Positions 54,260 to 62,980 of a stretch of 64,000 nt of DNA are shown here, piece after piece; the stretch's first letter is position 1, and each line of letters starts with the position of its first letter. The DNA comes from JBOFDP01 sp051647125. GTDB taxonomy: Bacteria; Bacteroidota; Bacteroidia; Chitinophagales; Chitinophagaceae. The DNA lies in NCBI GenBank assembly GCA_051647125.1, contig JBOFDP010000085.1:62001-126000 (forward strand), written 5' to 3'. Both the position numbers and the translations under genes were made by a program. Below the pieces are notes generated by a model. The model ran no database searches. It was not told the DNA's origin and saw only the letters and a program-made list of their open reading frames with translations.

Positions 54260-54871
54260 ATGACAAAAAAAATACCAAAACTTCTATTTTTTGGATCTTT
54301 TAACCCAATCCATATAGGACATATTACAATGGCAGAATTTTCAAGCAAACAATTAAATATTTCAGAAACGCTTTTTGTTTTATCGCCACAAAACCCCTTT
54401 AAAACAAAAGAAAATCTTTTATCTTTTGATATCCGTTTTGATTTATTGAAAGAAGCTAAAAAAGACTACCCTTTTATAAATCCATGTAATATAGAAAAAG
54501 ATCTACAACAACCAAATTATACCTATCAAACTATAAAAAAAATAGAGGAAAAATACTCCGACTTTAAACTATTTTTTTTAATAGGATCTGACAATTGGAA
54601 CACTTTTCACCTTTGGAAAAAATATGAACAAATATTAAAAAAAACTACAATAGTAATTTATCCAAGAGAAAAATCTTTTAAAAACAACCCTTTTTTAAAA
54701 GATTTTGAACATAATACCGTTTTTTTAAAAGATGCTCCTCTCTTCAACATATCTTCTTCCTTCGTTAGAAAAACAATAAAAGAAAACAAAGTACTCCACA
54801 ATCTTTTATCAAAAAAAACATACGAAAAAATAAAACAATTAAATCTTTATAAAAATAAATGTTTCACGTGA
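54260..54871 (+). CDS. nadD: Nicotinate-nucleotide adenylyltransferase
   Basis: A 203-residue enzyme making deamido-NAD from nicotinate mononucleotide and ATP. The nucleotidyltransferase motif is FGSFNPIHIGHITMAEF (the (T/H)xGH signature) near residues 11-27, with LSPQNPFK, FFLIGSDNWNTFHLWKKYEQIL and the C-terminal ISSSFVRKTIKENK (ISST/SxxR). The TGA stop is part of the second parS site. It lies 8 bp behind the FeoA gene. Confidence 0.94.
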   Translation: MTKKIPKLLFFGSFNPIHIGHITMAEFSSKQLNISETLFVLSPQNPFKTKENLLSFDIRFDLLKEAKKDYPFINPCNIEKDLQQPNYTYQTIKKIEEKYSDFKLFFLIGSDNWNTFHLWKKYEQILKKTTIVIYPREKSFKNNPFLKDFEHNTVFLKDAPLFNISSSFVRKTIKENKVLHNLLSKKTYEKIKQLNLYKNKCFT

Positions 54872-54875
54872 AACA
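54860..54875. promoter_or_regulatory. parS: Perfect parS site (over the nadD stop codon)
   Basis: TGTTTCACGTGAAACA is a full match to the ParB-binding consensus. Its TGA is the nadD stop codon. It lies 642 bp from the first parS site and 3.4 kb from the inverted DnaA boxes. Confidence 0.9.
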
Positions 54876-54932
54876 TTTTAATGCAACACACTTGTTTTTT
54901 ATTAAACTTTATGTATCTTTACAAATTTCTTT

Positions 54933-55703
54933 ATGAATAAAAAAAATATGACACTCAAATTTAAAGAAGAAGGAAAATTTTCTTATATAGAAGAAGGAAA
55001 AGGAGACATTCCGCTTATTTTTTTACATGGTTTGTTGGGAAATTTAAGCAACTTTAAAGAAACAATTCTCCATTTTTCAAAAAAGCAACTTTGTATTTTT
55101 CCTCGTCTCCCCTTATTTGAATTGGATATACTTCATACTAATATAAAAGGGCTTGTAAAATTTTTAGATAATTTTATTAAATATAAAAAATTTCCCAAAG
55201 TTCATCTTATTGGAAATTCTTTAGGTGGGCATATTGCTTTGGTATACACCCTTAGTAATCCAGATAAAGTAGAAACGTTGACACTTACAGGAAGTTCTGG
55301 TTTGTTTGAAAGTGGTATGGGAGAAAGCTACCCAAAAAGAGGAAGTTATGAATATATTAAAAAGAAGGCACAAGAAGTATTTTTTGATTCAAATATTGCA
55401 ACGAAAGAATTGGTAGATGAAGTTTATGAAACGGTAAACAATAGGATAAAAATATTAAAAATTATATGGCTTGCCAAAAGTGCTACTAGATCTAATATGT
55501 CAAGCGATTTACAGTATATAAAAACAAGGACACTATTAATTTGGGGGAAAGAAGACAAAGTAACACCTCCATTTGTTGGAAAAGAATTTCATGAAGGATT
55601 ACAAAATAGTGAGTTACATATGATAGAACAATGTGGACATTCTCCTATGATGGAACACCCCAAACAATTTAATGCTATTTTAGAAAAATTTTTAGAGAAA
55701 TAA
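54933..55703 (+). CDS. Alpha/beta-fold hydrolase
   Basis: A 256-residue hydrolase. The oxyanion region is LIFLHGLLGNLSNF, the nucleophile Ser lies in HLIGNSLGGHIALVY, the acid in LLIWGKEDKVTPPF and the histidine in QCGHSPMMEHP. All members of the triad are present. The substrate is unknown; this small form is common in Bacteroidota near metabolic genes. A second ATG five codons in could also be the start. A near-consensus -7 element TATCTTTA (54914-54921) lies upstream. Confidence 0.85.
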   Translation: MNKKNMTLKFKEEGKFSYIEEGKGDIPLIFLHGLLGNLSNFKETILHFSKKQLCIFPRLPLFELDILHTNIKGLVKFLDNFIKYKKFPKVHLIGNSLGGHIALVYTLSNPDKVETLTLTGSSGLFESGMGESYPKRGSYEYIKKKAQEVFFDSNIATKELVDEVYETVNNRIKILKIIWLAKSATRSNMSSDLQYIKTRTLLIWGKEDKVTPPFVGKEFHEGLQNSELHMIEQCGHSPMMEHPKQFNAILEKFLEK

Positions 55704-55716
55704 AAAACTTAAAGTT

Positions 55717-57243
55717 ATGTCGAAAAAAGCTATTTTAATTATTATGGATGGATGGGGAAAGGGTCATCAAAAAAAGTCTGATGCTATTCAAAATGCAAAT
55801 ACTCCCTTTTATGATTCTTTGTTTAAAAATTTCCCCAATTCAAAACTTATTACCTGCGGCAAACTTGTTGGCTTGCCAGATGGACAAATGGGAAATTCTG
55901 AAGTAGGACATCTTAATCTTGGTGCTGGAAGAATTGTATATCAAGAGCTACAAAGAATAAATAATGCTATAAAAACTGGAGAACTTGAGAAAAACCAACA
56001 TTTTCAAAAAACATTATCTTATGCTAAAGAAAATAAAAAACAGTTACATCTTATAGGATTAGTAAGTAATGGAGGAGTCCATTCCGAAATTTCTCACCTA
56101 AAAGCATTGTTGAATTACTGTAAAAAAAAAGGATTAACAGATGTTTTTGTCCATGCTTTTACTGATGGTAGAGATTGTGATCCAAAAAGTGGTCTTAGTT
56201 TTATACAAGAAATCCATCATTATTGTCAAGAAACAGGGGCAAAAATAGCTACAGTAATAGGTCGATATTATGCAATGGACAGAGACAAACGTTGGGAAAG
56301 AGTTCAGAAAGCTTATAACGCTATGGTAAATGCAGAAGGAGAAAAGGCGAAAAGCCCAGAAGAAGCGGTACAACAATATTATGCTAAAGACTCTCGTGGA
56401 GATGAATTTATTTTACCTACAGTTATTGTTAATGAAGAAGGTTTACCCATAGCTAAAATTCAAGAGGGTGATGCTGTTTTATGTTTCAATTTTCGTACGG
56501 ATAGATGTAGAGAAATTACACAAGTACTTTCTCAAGAAGCTTTTCCTGAATTTCAGATGAAACCTTTAAAACTTTATTATACAACAATGACACAGTATGA
56601 CAAGAAGTTTAAAGATATAAATGTGATTTTTAAAAATGATGACCTTAAAAACACTCTTGGAGAAATACTTGAGCAGCAAAATAAAAAACAGATTCGTATA
56701 GCAGAAACAGAAAAATACCCACATGTTACTTTCTTTTTTAGTGGAGGTAGAGAAAAAGAGTTTTTAGGAGAAAAACGTATAATGATATCCTCTCCAAAAG
56801 TACCTACTTATGATATGATGCCCGAGATGAGTGCTAATGAAATTACAGAAGCAATACTTCCTGAATTAGAAAATGAAACGGCAGATTTTATTTGTCTTAA
56901 TTTTGCTAACACCGATATGGTAGGGCATACAGGAGTATTTAAAGCCGCTATTAAAGCCGCAGAAACGGTAGACCAATGTGTATCCAAAATTGCTAAAGTT
57001 TGTCTTAAAAAAGGATATACTATTTTTTTACTTGCTGACCATGGTAATTCTGATTATATGATAAACGAAGATGGTACGCCCAATACCGCACATACATTAA
57101 ACCCCGTACCTTTTTTTGTAATTAGCAATGAATATACAGGTAAACTGAAAAATGGAAAACTTGGTGATATAGCTCCTTCTATTTTGTATTGGATGCAGAT
57201 ACCTATACCAAAAGAAATGACAGGAGATATATTGATATATTAA
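55717..57243 (+). CDS. gpmI: 2,3-bisphosphoglycerate-independent phosphoglycerate mutase
   Basis: A 508-residue two-metal enzyme of glycolysis. The phosphatase domain has IIMDGWGKG (Asp11) and the phosphoserine site MGNSEVGHLNLGAGR (Ser61); the transferase domain has FTDGRDCDPKSG, GRYYAMDRDKRWER and CFNFRTDRCREI; the C-terminal part returns with LNFANTDMVGHTG and LLADHGNSDYM. All metal ligands are present. It follows the hydrolase gene by 13 bp. Confidence 0.96.
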   Translation: MSKKAILIIMDGWGKGHQKKSDAIQNANTPFYDSLFKNFPNSKLITCGKLVGLPDGQMGNSEVGHLNLGAGRIVYQELQRINNAIKTGELEKNQHFQKTLSYAKENKKQLHLIGLVSNGGVHSEISHLKALLNYCKKKGLTDVFVHAFTDGRDCDPKSGLSFIQEIHHYCQETGAKIATVIGRYYAMDRDKRWERVQKAYNAMVNAEGEKAKSPEEAVQQYYAKDSRGDEFILPTVIVNEEGLPIAKIQEGDAVLCFNFRTDRCREITQVLSQEAFPEFQMKPLKLYYTTMTQYDKKFKDINVIFKNDDLKNTLGEILEQQNKKQIRIAETEKYPHVTFFFSGGREKEFLGEKRIMISSPKVPTYDMMPEMSANEITEAILPELENETADFICLNFANTDMVGHTGVFKAAIKAAETVDQCVSKIAKVCLKKGYTIFLLADHGNSDYMINEDGTPNTAHTLNPVPFFVISNEYTGKLKNGKLGDIAPSILYWMQIPIPKEMTGDILIY

Positions 57244-57277
57244 AGCTTTTTCTAATATATTATAAAAAATACAAGCT

Positions 57278-57928
57278 ATGCAAAATAATAACAAGGTTTC
57301 TTCTATTCGTACAGATTATACAATGATGGAGTTGTTGGAAAAAAATATTATTTTAAACCCTATGGATATGTTTGACCAATGGTGGAAAGAGGCTTTAGAA
57401 AAAAATCCTATGGAGGTCAATGCTTTTACTCTTTCTACCATAGATAAACAAAAGAAACCACATAGTAGAATTATGCTTTTAAAAGGGTATAACAAAATAG
57501 GATTTATTTTTTATACCAACTACGAGAGCAATAAAGGTAGGGAAATTTCAGAAAACTCCAATGTTTCGATGTTGTTTTTTTGGATGAATCTACAGCGACA
57601 AGTTCGTATAGAAGGTATTGCAAAAAAGGTAAGTAGAATAGAAAATGAAGCTTATTTTGCAGAACGTCCGAGGAAAAGCCAAATAGGGGCTTGGGCTTCT
57701 AAACAAAGCAAAGTTATTCCTAATAGAGAATATTTGGAAAAGGAGGAAAAAAAATATATTCAACAATTTGACGAGATAGAAAAAATTCCTTGTCCTGAAT
57801 ATTGGGGAGGTTTTTTAGTAAAACCTATAAATATAGAGTTTTGGCAAGGTAGACAGGGTCGTTTGCATGATAGAATTGTGTATGTTTTTAAAAAAGGTAT
57901 TTGGTCTACAAAAAGATTAAGTTCATAA
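57278..57928 (+). CDS. pdxH: Pyridoxamine 5'-phosphate oxidase
   Basis: A 216-residue FMN enzyme converting pyridoxine/pyridoxamine phosphate to PLP. Conserved parts: NPMDMFDQWWKEAL, NAFTLSTIDKQKKPHSRIMLLKGYNKIGFIFYTNYESNKGREI, LFFWMNLQRQVRIEG, ERPRKSQIGAWASKQS and the C-terminal IEFWQGRQGRLHDRIVY. The last residues (STKRLSS) fit the usual WxxxRLxP end with serine for proline. pdxA at 9979 serves the same pathway. Confidence 0.95.
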   Translation: MQNNNKVSSIRTDYTMMELLEKNIILNPMDMFDQWWKEALEKNPMEVNAFTLSTIDKQKKPHSRIMLLKGYNKIGFIFYTNYESNKGREISENSNVSMLFFWMNLQRQVRIEGIAKKVSRIENEAYFAERPRKSQIGAWASKQSKVIPNREYLEKEEKKYIQQFDEIEKIPCPEYWGGFLVKPINIEFWQGRQGRLHDRIVYVFKKGIWSTKRLSS

Positions 57929-58062
57929 ATTTTTTCTATTTATTTCAACTATTTTTTAAAAATATGACAAACATCATATTTTGAAACATTATACTATATA
58001 AATTTGTATTGTATTGAAAATATATTTTTCATAATACTATAGTTTTTTTAGGTTTTATAGAA

Positions 58063-58094
58063 ATGGGCTTTGTGTATGCAAGGCTCATTTTTTT
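58063..58094 (+). terminator. Rho-independent terminator between pdxH and trxB
   Basis: ATGGGCTTTG and CAAGGCTCAT form a 10-bp stem (two G-U pairs) with a 6-nt loop, followed by seven T. It ends 4 bp before the trxB -7 element, so it insulates trxB from the upstream operon. Confidence 0.75.
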
Positions 58095-58098
58095 ATAG

Positions 58099-58106
58099 TA
58101 TCTTTG
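58099..58106 (+). promoter_or_regulatory. trxB promoter -7 element
   Basis: TATCTTTG matches TAnnTTTG exactly, 37 nt before the trxB ATG and directly behind the terminator. Confidence 0.55.
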
Positions 58107-58143
58107 TAAAATAAAAAGATGTTTAACAAAAAAAATTATATTT

Positions 58144-59073
58144 ATGAGTGATACGCGATGTTTAATAATTGGAAGTGGACCTGCTGGCTATACCGCAGCA
58201 ATATATTCGGCCCGTGCTAATTTAAACCCTTTGTTATTTCAAGGTCTTCAACCAGGAGGACAACTTACAACAACATCAGAAGTAGAAAATTTTCCTGGGT
58301 TTCCAAACCCTATATTAGGAATAGATTTGATGGATATGTTTGAAAAACAAGCCCGTAATGTAGGTGCTGAAATTCATTATGGTTCTGTTACCAACGTAGA
58401 TTTTTCTAAAAGACCTTTTGAAATTACGATTGATAACGAAAAAAAAATTATTACAGATACGCTTATTATTGCTACCGGAGCAAGTGCCAAATGGCTTGGT
58501 TTAGAGGATGAAACAAGGCTTAAGAATAAGGGAGTAAGTGCTTGTGCTGTATGTGATGGATTTTTCTTTAAGGGCAAGGAGGTTGCTGTTATTGGTGGTG
58601 GTGATTCTGCTTTGGAGGAAGCTCTTTATCTTGCGAAACTTTGCACCCATGTGCATTTGTTGGTCCGTAATATTATAACTGCTTCTAAAGTAATGCAAGA
58701 TAGAATTTTAAAGGTAAAAAATATTACTACATATCTTAGAACAGATTTAATAGGGATTCAAGGTATAGATAAAGTAGAAGCTATTAATATAAAAAACAAG
58801 GATACAAAAGAAGAAAAAAATATTGCTGTTGGTGGATGTTTTATTGCTATAGGGCATCAACCTAATACAGAATTGTTTAAAGAACAATTAAAAATGGACG
58901 AATTGGGATATATTATTACAGAAAAAGGAAGTACACATACTAGTGTGGAAGGTGTTTTTGCGGCAGGAGATGTACAAGATCGTCGTTATCGGCAAGCTAT
59001 TACTTCTGCAGGAACGGGATGTATGGCTGCTTTGGATGCTGAAAAATATTTAACAGAAAATAATTTAATATAA
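58144..59073 (+). CDS. trxB: Thioredoxin-disulfide reductase
   Basis: A 309-residue flavoprotein transferring electrons from NADPH to thioredoxin. FAD site CLIIGSGPAGYTAAIYSARANL (residues 6-27), redox pair Cys134 and Cys137 in CAVCDGFF, NADPH site VAVIGGGDSALEEALYLAKL and the final FAD motif GVFAAGDVQDRRYRQAITSAGTGCMAALDAEKYL. The active site reads CAVC where CATC is usual. folB follows after 4 bp. Confidence 0.96.
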   Translation: MSDTRCLIIGSGPAGYTAAIYSARANLNPLLFQGLQPGGQLTTTSEVENFPGFPNPILGIDLMDMFEKQARNVGAEIHYGSVTNVDFSKRPFEITIDNEKKIITDTLIIATGASAKWLGLEDETRLKNKGVSACAVCDGFFFKGKEVAVIGGGDSALEEALYLAKLCTHVHLLVRNIITASKVMQDRILKVKNITTYLRTDLIGIQGIDKVEAINIKNKDTKEEKNIAVGGCFIAIGHQPNTELFKEQLKMDELGYIITEKGSTHTSVEGVFAAGDVQDRRYRQAITSAGTGCMAALDAEKYLTENNLI

Positions 59074-59077
59074 GATT

Positions 59078-59419
59078 ATGAAAGAATCTTTATGGGTAAA
59101 ACTTAACAACATACGAATTCTTGTTTCTATAGGGATATTACCAGAAGAAAAAATTTTAAAAAATATTCTTGTTATAAACCTTTCTCTTCTTGTAGAAAAT
59201 CCTAATTCTATTGTAGATTACGCTCTTTTGTTTGAGGAAATTAAAAAAAAGAGCCTTGAAGAATATGATTACCTAGAAGATTTTGCAAAAACAATAATTT
59301 TAATAATACAGGAATTTACCAATAATTGGAAAAAGATACAGATAGAGGTAGAAAAAATAAATCCACCAATTGTTTCTTTTGATGGTTCTGCTTCTGTTGT
59401 ATATAAAGTAGAGAAATAG
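59078..59419 (+). CDS. folB: Dihydroneopterin aldolase
   Basis: A 113-residue enzyme of folate synthesis producing 6-hydroxymethyl-dihydropterin. Family features: LNNIRILVSIGILPEEK at the N-terminus (GxxPxE), VDYALLFEEIKK, DFAKTIILIIQEF and the C-terminal VEVEKINPPI-type segment with the catalytic lysine in EKINPPIV. It lies directly behind trxB. Confidence 0.88.
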   Translation: MKESLWVKLNNIRILVSIGILPEEKILKNILVINLSLLVENPNSIVDYALLFEEIKKKSLEEYDYLEDFAKTIILIIQEFTNNWKKIQIEVEKINPPIVSFDGSASVVYKVEK

Positions 59420-59464
59420 ATATATTGAATAGTTTTATTTTTATCTTTTTAATAAGGAAAGTGT

Positions 59465-59980
59465 ATGGATATTGCAAAAAGAAAAGTTGATTTACAAGAA
59501 GCTATAAATTCTGAAATGGTTTTTTCAAAACAGGGGTTTTATAGAATACTCCCAAAATCTACTATTTTGATAGGTACTGATCATGCTGGATTTGAATATA
59601 AAGAAGTTTTAAAAAAATATCTTTCAGAAAAAAATTTTACAATAGAAGATGTAGGAACATTTTCTTCTGAATCTTGTGATTATCCCGATTTTGCAAACTT
59701 ATTAGCTTATAAAATAGACAACAAAAAAGCTAGCTTTGGTATCCTGATTTGTGGTAGTGGCAATGGTGTTTGTATGGTTGCTAACAAATATCGTAATGTA
59801 CGAGCAGCCTTGTGTTGGAATGAAGAAATAGCAACTCTTGCTAGAGCTCATAACGATGCGAATATATTATGTTTGCCTGCTAGATTTATAAGTATAGGCA
59901 AGTGCCAAAAAATAGTAGATATATTTTTTTCTACCATGTTTGAAGGAGGACGATACCAACGAAGAGTAGAAAAATTTTAA
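59465..59980 (+). CDS. rpiB: Ribose-5-phosphate isomerase B (RpiB/LacAB family)
   Basis: A 171-residue sugar-phosphate isomerase. The core has ILIGTDHAGFEYKEVLKKYL, DVGTFSSESCDYPDFANLLA, GILICGSGNGVCMVANKYRNVRAALCWNEEIATLARAHNDANILCLPARFI, with the catalytic cysteine in ICGSGNG and the Arg/His substrate site in LARAHNDAN. Compared with the usual 145-150 residues there is an extra 28-residue N-terminus (MDIAKRKVDLQEAINSEMVF); an internal ATG at codon 20 is an alternative start. Confidence 0.9.
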   Translation: MDIAKRKVDLQEAINSEMVFSKQGFYRILPKSTILIGTDHAGFEYKEVLKKYLSEKNFTIEDVGTFSSESCDYPDFANLLAYKIDNKKASFGILICGSGNGVCMVANKYRNVRAALCWNEEIATLARAHNDANILCLPARFISIGKCQKIVDIFFSTMFEGGRYQRRVEKF

Positions 59981-59992
59981 TTTAAAAAAACT

Positions 59993-60877
59993 ATGAATAG
60001 TCAAGCGGGTTATGTAACTATTATTGGTCATCCTAATGCAGGAAAAAGCACTTTACTTAATGCTATTATAGGAGAAAAAATTTCTATAGTAAGTCCAAAA
60101 ATTCAGACTACACGTCATCGTATAAAAGCAATTTATAATAAAGAAAATTTACAAATCATTTTTTCGGATACACCAGGTATTTTAAAACCTTTGTATTTAT
60201 TGCATGAAAAAATGTTTAAACAAATTAATTTTGCTCTTGCTGACGCAGATATACTTTTGTATTTGATAGACGGCAAAGAAAAAGATACGGAATATTATCA
60301 AACATTATTTTCTTATAAACCCAAAAAACCCATTCCTTTTTTTGTGGTAGTCAATAAGATAGATAAAATGACAGAGGAAGAAAAAGAAAATATAATACAA
60401 CTTATAAAAAATGAAGTTTCCAAAGCAGATATATTTTTTCTTTCAGCTATTCAAAAAAAAGGATTACAAGAAGTTTTTGAATATATAAAAACCCTTTTGC
60501 CCAAGCATCCTTTTTTTTATGATGGAGATGAAATTACTGATAGAAATCTTCGATTTCTTTGTTCTGAGTTAGTTCGTGAACAAATTTTCTATTGCTTAGA
60601 TAAAGAACTTCCTTATCAGATTGCTATTGTTGTACAGAACTTTAAAGAAAAAGAAAAAATGACGGTAATAAAGATGGATATTGTTGTAAATAGAGAATCT
60701 CAACGTATTATTGTTTTAGGGAAAGGGGGAAGTATGATAAAAAAAATAGGGATAAAAGCTCGTGAAGAAATAGAAAAACTTGTGAAAAAAAAAGTATTTA
60801 TAGAACTCTATGTTAAAATAAAGCCCAACTGGAGAAACAACCCCGCACAATTAAAAGAATACGGATATGAAGAATAG
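59993..60877 (+). CDS. era: GTPase Era
   Basis: A 294-residue GTPase for 16S rRNA maturation and small-subunit assembly. G1 is GHPNAGKS (residues 12-19), G3 SDTPGI, G4 NKIDK and G5 LSAIQKKG. The C-terminal KH domain has NRESQRIIVLGKGGSMIKKIGIKAREEIEKLVKKKVFIELYVKI. It overlaps the next gene by 11 bp. Confidence 0.96.
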   Translation: MNSQAGYVTIIGHPNAGKSTLLNAIIGEKISIVSPKIQTTRHRIKAIYNKENLQIIFSDTPGILKPLYLLHEKMFKQINFALADADILLYLIDGKEKDTEYYQTLFSYKPKKPIPFFVVVNKIDKMTEEEKENIIQLIKNEVSKADIFFLSAIQKKGLQEVFEYIKTLLPKHPFFYDGDEITDRNLRFLCSELVREQIFYCLDKELPYQIAIVVQNFKEKEKMTVIKMDIVVNRESQRIIVLGKGGSMIKKIGIKAREEIEKLVKKKVFIELYVKIKPNWRNNPAQLKEYGYEE

Positions 60878-61403
60878 CATTTTAATACTTTTTTTCATTA
60901 CAACATCTATTTTTTCACAAAAAAAAGAATCTATTTTTTTTAATCCTGTAATTAATCCCTCCTTACAAATATCAAACCATATTGGTATAGGCTTAGGCAG
61001 TGTAGGGGTGGTTTTTGATCCGGGTAGTTCTTTATTTTCAGAGAAAGGAATTTTTTATAAAGAATTGTTATTCAACATGGAAATGCTTTTTGGAAAACCC
61101 CCAATATTTGCTCCTAATATAGGTTTTCAGCTTATGAATTTTGATTTTATAAAAACCCGAAAAAGGAAAAACTTTATATTCAGCACCTCTTTTACCTTTG
61201 GTAATTTGAACTATATAAATTTTAAAAATAGAGTAGACGGACGTATTTATTTAGAAATAAATTTTGGTTCTTGGATTATGGTGGGGTATCGATTTGCACA
61301 GCCTACATATGGTATTACAGATAATAATATAGGAAAACATACTTTTGTTTTAAGGTATTATTTCCCTTTGTTTTTTACCAAGTTTAAACCTAAGGTTAAT
61401 TAA
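60867..61403 (+). CDS. Predicted secreted outer-membrane protein, unknown family
   Basis: A 178-residue protein with signal peptide MKNSILILFFITTSIFSQ and a glycine- and aromatic-rich beta pattern (ISNHIGIGLGSVGVVFDPG, NFGSWIMVGYRFAQPTYG, FVLRYYFPLFF) that suggests a small barrel. I do not recognise the family. Its start lies inside the era end, so it is translated with era, and its end overlaps the convergent serS stop by 4 bp. Confidence 0.7.
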   Translation: MKNSILILFFITTSIFSQKKESIFFNPVINPSLQISNHIGIGLGSVGVVFDPGSSLFSEKGIFYKELLFNMEMLFGKPPIFAPNIGFQLMNFDFIKTRKRKNFIFSTSFTFGNLNYINFKNRVDGRIYLEINFGSWIMVGYRFAQPTYGITDNNIGKHTFVLRYYFPLFFTKFKPKVN

Positions 61404-62674
61404 TCAAAAAGTATTTTTTCTGCACCGAAATATTTATGTAAAACCTTTGGAAGAAAAATTTCTTTTTGGGTTTGAAAATTTTCTATAATACCCGCCATAA
61501 TTCTTGGTAGTGCAAGAGAACTTCCGTTTAGAGTATGTGAAAATATATTTTTTCCTTCTTTTGATTTATAACGTAATTGTAAACGTGTACTTTGAAAAGA
61601 TTCAAAATTAGAAACAGAACTTACCTCAAGCCATTTTTCCTGGACACAGCTATATATTTCAAAATCATAAGTAAGTGCAGAGGCAAAACTCATATCTCCT
61701 GCACAAAGTTTTAGAATACGATAAGGTAATTCTAATGATTGTATTAACTTTTCTACATGGTTTATCATCTCCTCAAGTATTTGATACGAATGGTTTGGGT
61801 GTGTGATTTGTACAATTTCTACTTTATCAAATTGATGTAATCTATTAAGCCCCCTCACCTCTTTACCATAACTACCGGCTTCTCTACGAAAACACTGGCT
61901 ATAACCGGTCATTTTTATAGGAAAATCTTGTTCTTTCAAAAGTACATTTCTGTAAAGATTAGTAAGTGGAACTTCTGCTGTAGGTATAAGATAATATTTG
62001 TCTTCTGTAAGAAAATACATTTGTGAATCTTTATCAGGAAGTTGTCCTGTGCCATAGGCAGAATCTTCATTAACCATTAGAGGTGGCAAAATTTCTTGAT
62101 AACCAGCCAGGGTATTAAAATCAATAAAATATTGTATTAATGAACGTACAAGTTTTGCTCCTTGCCCAATATATACAGGAAATCCACTACCCGTAATTTT
62201 ATTGCCTAACTCAAAGTTAATAAGATTATATTTTTCACAAAGATTCCAATGAGGTAGCTTTTCTTGTTTAGGTAAAAGTTTTCCTTGTTGGCGTATTATT
62301 ACATTGTCTTCTATGGTTTTTCCTTCAGGCACAATAGAGGATGGAAGGTTAGGAATTTTGTATAAAAGTGCTGTTATTTGTTGCTCATAATTATTTAATT
62401 CTTCTGCTAAACCTTTTGTTACTTCTTTGTTTTCTGAAACTTGTTTTTTTTTCTTTTCGGCATCTTCTTTTTTCCCATTACCAATTAATATTCCTATTTC
62501 TTTAGCAAGTGTATTTTGTGTAGAGGCAAAGGCGTCGTATGCTGCTTGACATTTTCGTTTTTTTTCATCTAAAAGTAAAATTTCGTCTATAAGATGTATT
62601 TCTGCAAAATATTTTTTTTTTAAACCTTTTTTTATTATTTCTGCAGATTTTCTGATTTCTACCAATGAAAGCAT
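61400..62674 (-). CDS. serS: Serine--tRNA ligase
   Basis: A 424-residue class II synthetase. The N-terminal coiled coil (residues 20-110, KKRKCQAAYDAFASTQNTLAKEIG) binds tRNA; the catalytic core has motif 2 GYSQCFRREAGSYGKEVRGLNRLHQFDKVEIV and motif 3 LNGSSLALPRIMAGIIENFQ. The frame continues 17 codons upstream to 62725, but a perfect -7 element (62696-62703) lies there, and family length fits the ATG at 62674 (MLSLVEIRKSAEII). Confidence 0.95.
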   Translation of the reverse strand: MLSLVEIRKSAEIIKKGLKKKYFAEIHLIDEILLLDEKKRKCQAAYDAFASTQNTLAKEIGILIGNGKKEDAEKKKKQVSENKEVTKGLAEELNNYEQQITALLYKIPNLPSSIVPEGKTIEDNVIIRQQGKLLPKQEKLPHWNLCEKYNLINFELGNKITGSGFPVYIGQGAKLVRSLIQYFIDFNTLAGYQEILPPLMVNEDSAYGTGQLPDKDSQMYFLTEDKYYLIPTAEVPLTNLYRNVLLKEQDFPIKMTGYSQCFRREAGSYGKEVRGLNRLHQFDKVEIVQITHPNHSYQILEEMINHVEKLIQSLELPYRILKLCAGDMSFASALTYDFEIYSCVQEKWLEVSSVSNFESFQSTRLQLRYKSKEGKNIFSHTLNGSSLALPRIMAGIIENFQTQKEIFLPKVLHKYFGAEKILFD

Positions 62675-62695
62675 ATTCAAACTATGTATTTGGTT

Positions 62696-62703
62696 CAAAG
62701 ATA
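62696..62703 (-). promoter_or_regulatory. serS promoter -7 element
   Basis: Minus-strand TATCTTTG, 21 nt before the ATG at 62674 and inside the longest reading frame. It decides the serS start. Confidence 0.55.
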
Positions 62704-62888
62704 AATCTTTATATTTACTAATCAAAAAAAGAACGGTAAGTACTAAAAATATAGCAAAATTATAAAATAGGATATTCCCTATTTTTTTCTTTAGTTAATT
62801 TTCTAAATAATATAAATTTGTTATAGTTGCTTCTTTTGAAAGAATAGTATAAAAATAGAAAAAACGATATTCTAATTAAAATAGTTTT

Positions 62889-62896
62889 TATATTTG
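62889..62896 (+). promoter_or_regulatory. trpB promoter -7 element
   Basis: TATATTTG matches TAnnTTTG, 128 nt before the trpB ATG. The long untranslated leader leaves room for regulation. Confidence 0.45.
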
Positions 62897-62922
62897 CAAT
62901 ATCTACAAATTTTTTGATTTAT

Positions 62923-62943
62923 ATGTTTTGGTGCCGACACTAG
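62923..62943 (+). CDS. Possible trp leader peptide (six codons)
   Basis: ATG TTT TGG TGC CGA CAC TAG lies 26 nt behind the -7 element and 82 nt before trpB. It carries one Trp codon. A U-rich hairpin (62942-62980) follows. The order promoter, tiny frame with Trp, hairpin, tryptophan gene is that of an attenuator, but a single Trp codon is weak evidence. Confidence 0.3.
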   Translation: MFWCRH

Positions 62944-62980
62944 TTTTTTCAAGAGGAAAACTCTTTCTTTTTACTTTTTT
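62942..62980 (+). promoter_or_regulatory. Possible attenuator hairpin before trpB
   Basis: AGTTTT and AAAACT can pair across a 9-nt loop (alternatively AAGAG with CTCTT), followed by the T-rich tract CTTTCTTTTTACTTTTTT. The stem is short, so this is tentative. Confidence 0.3.

Noticed and set aside
54218..54875. The two CACGTG sites as an inverted repeat or transcription-factor operator
   Set aside because: The full 16-bp match to parS and the setting near DnaA boxes explain them better.
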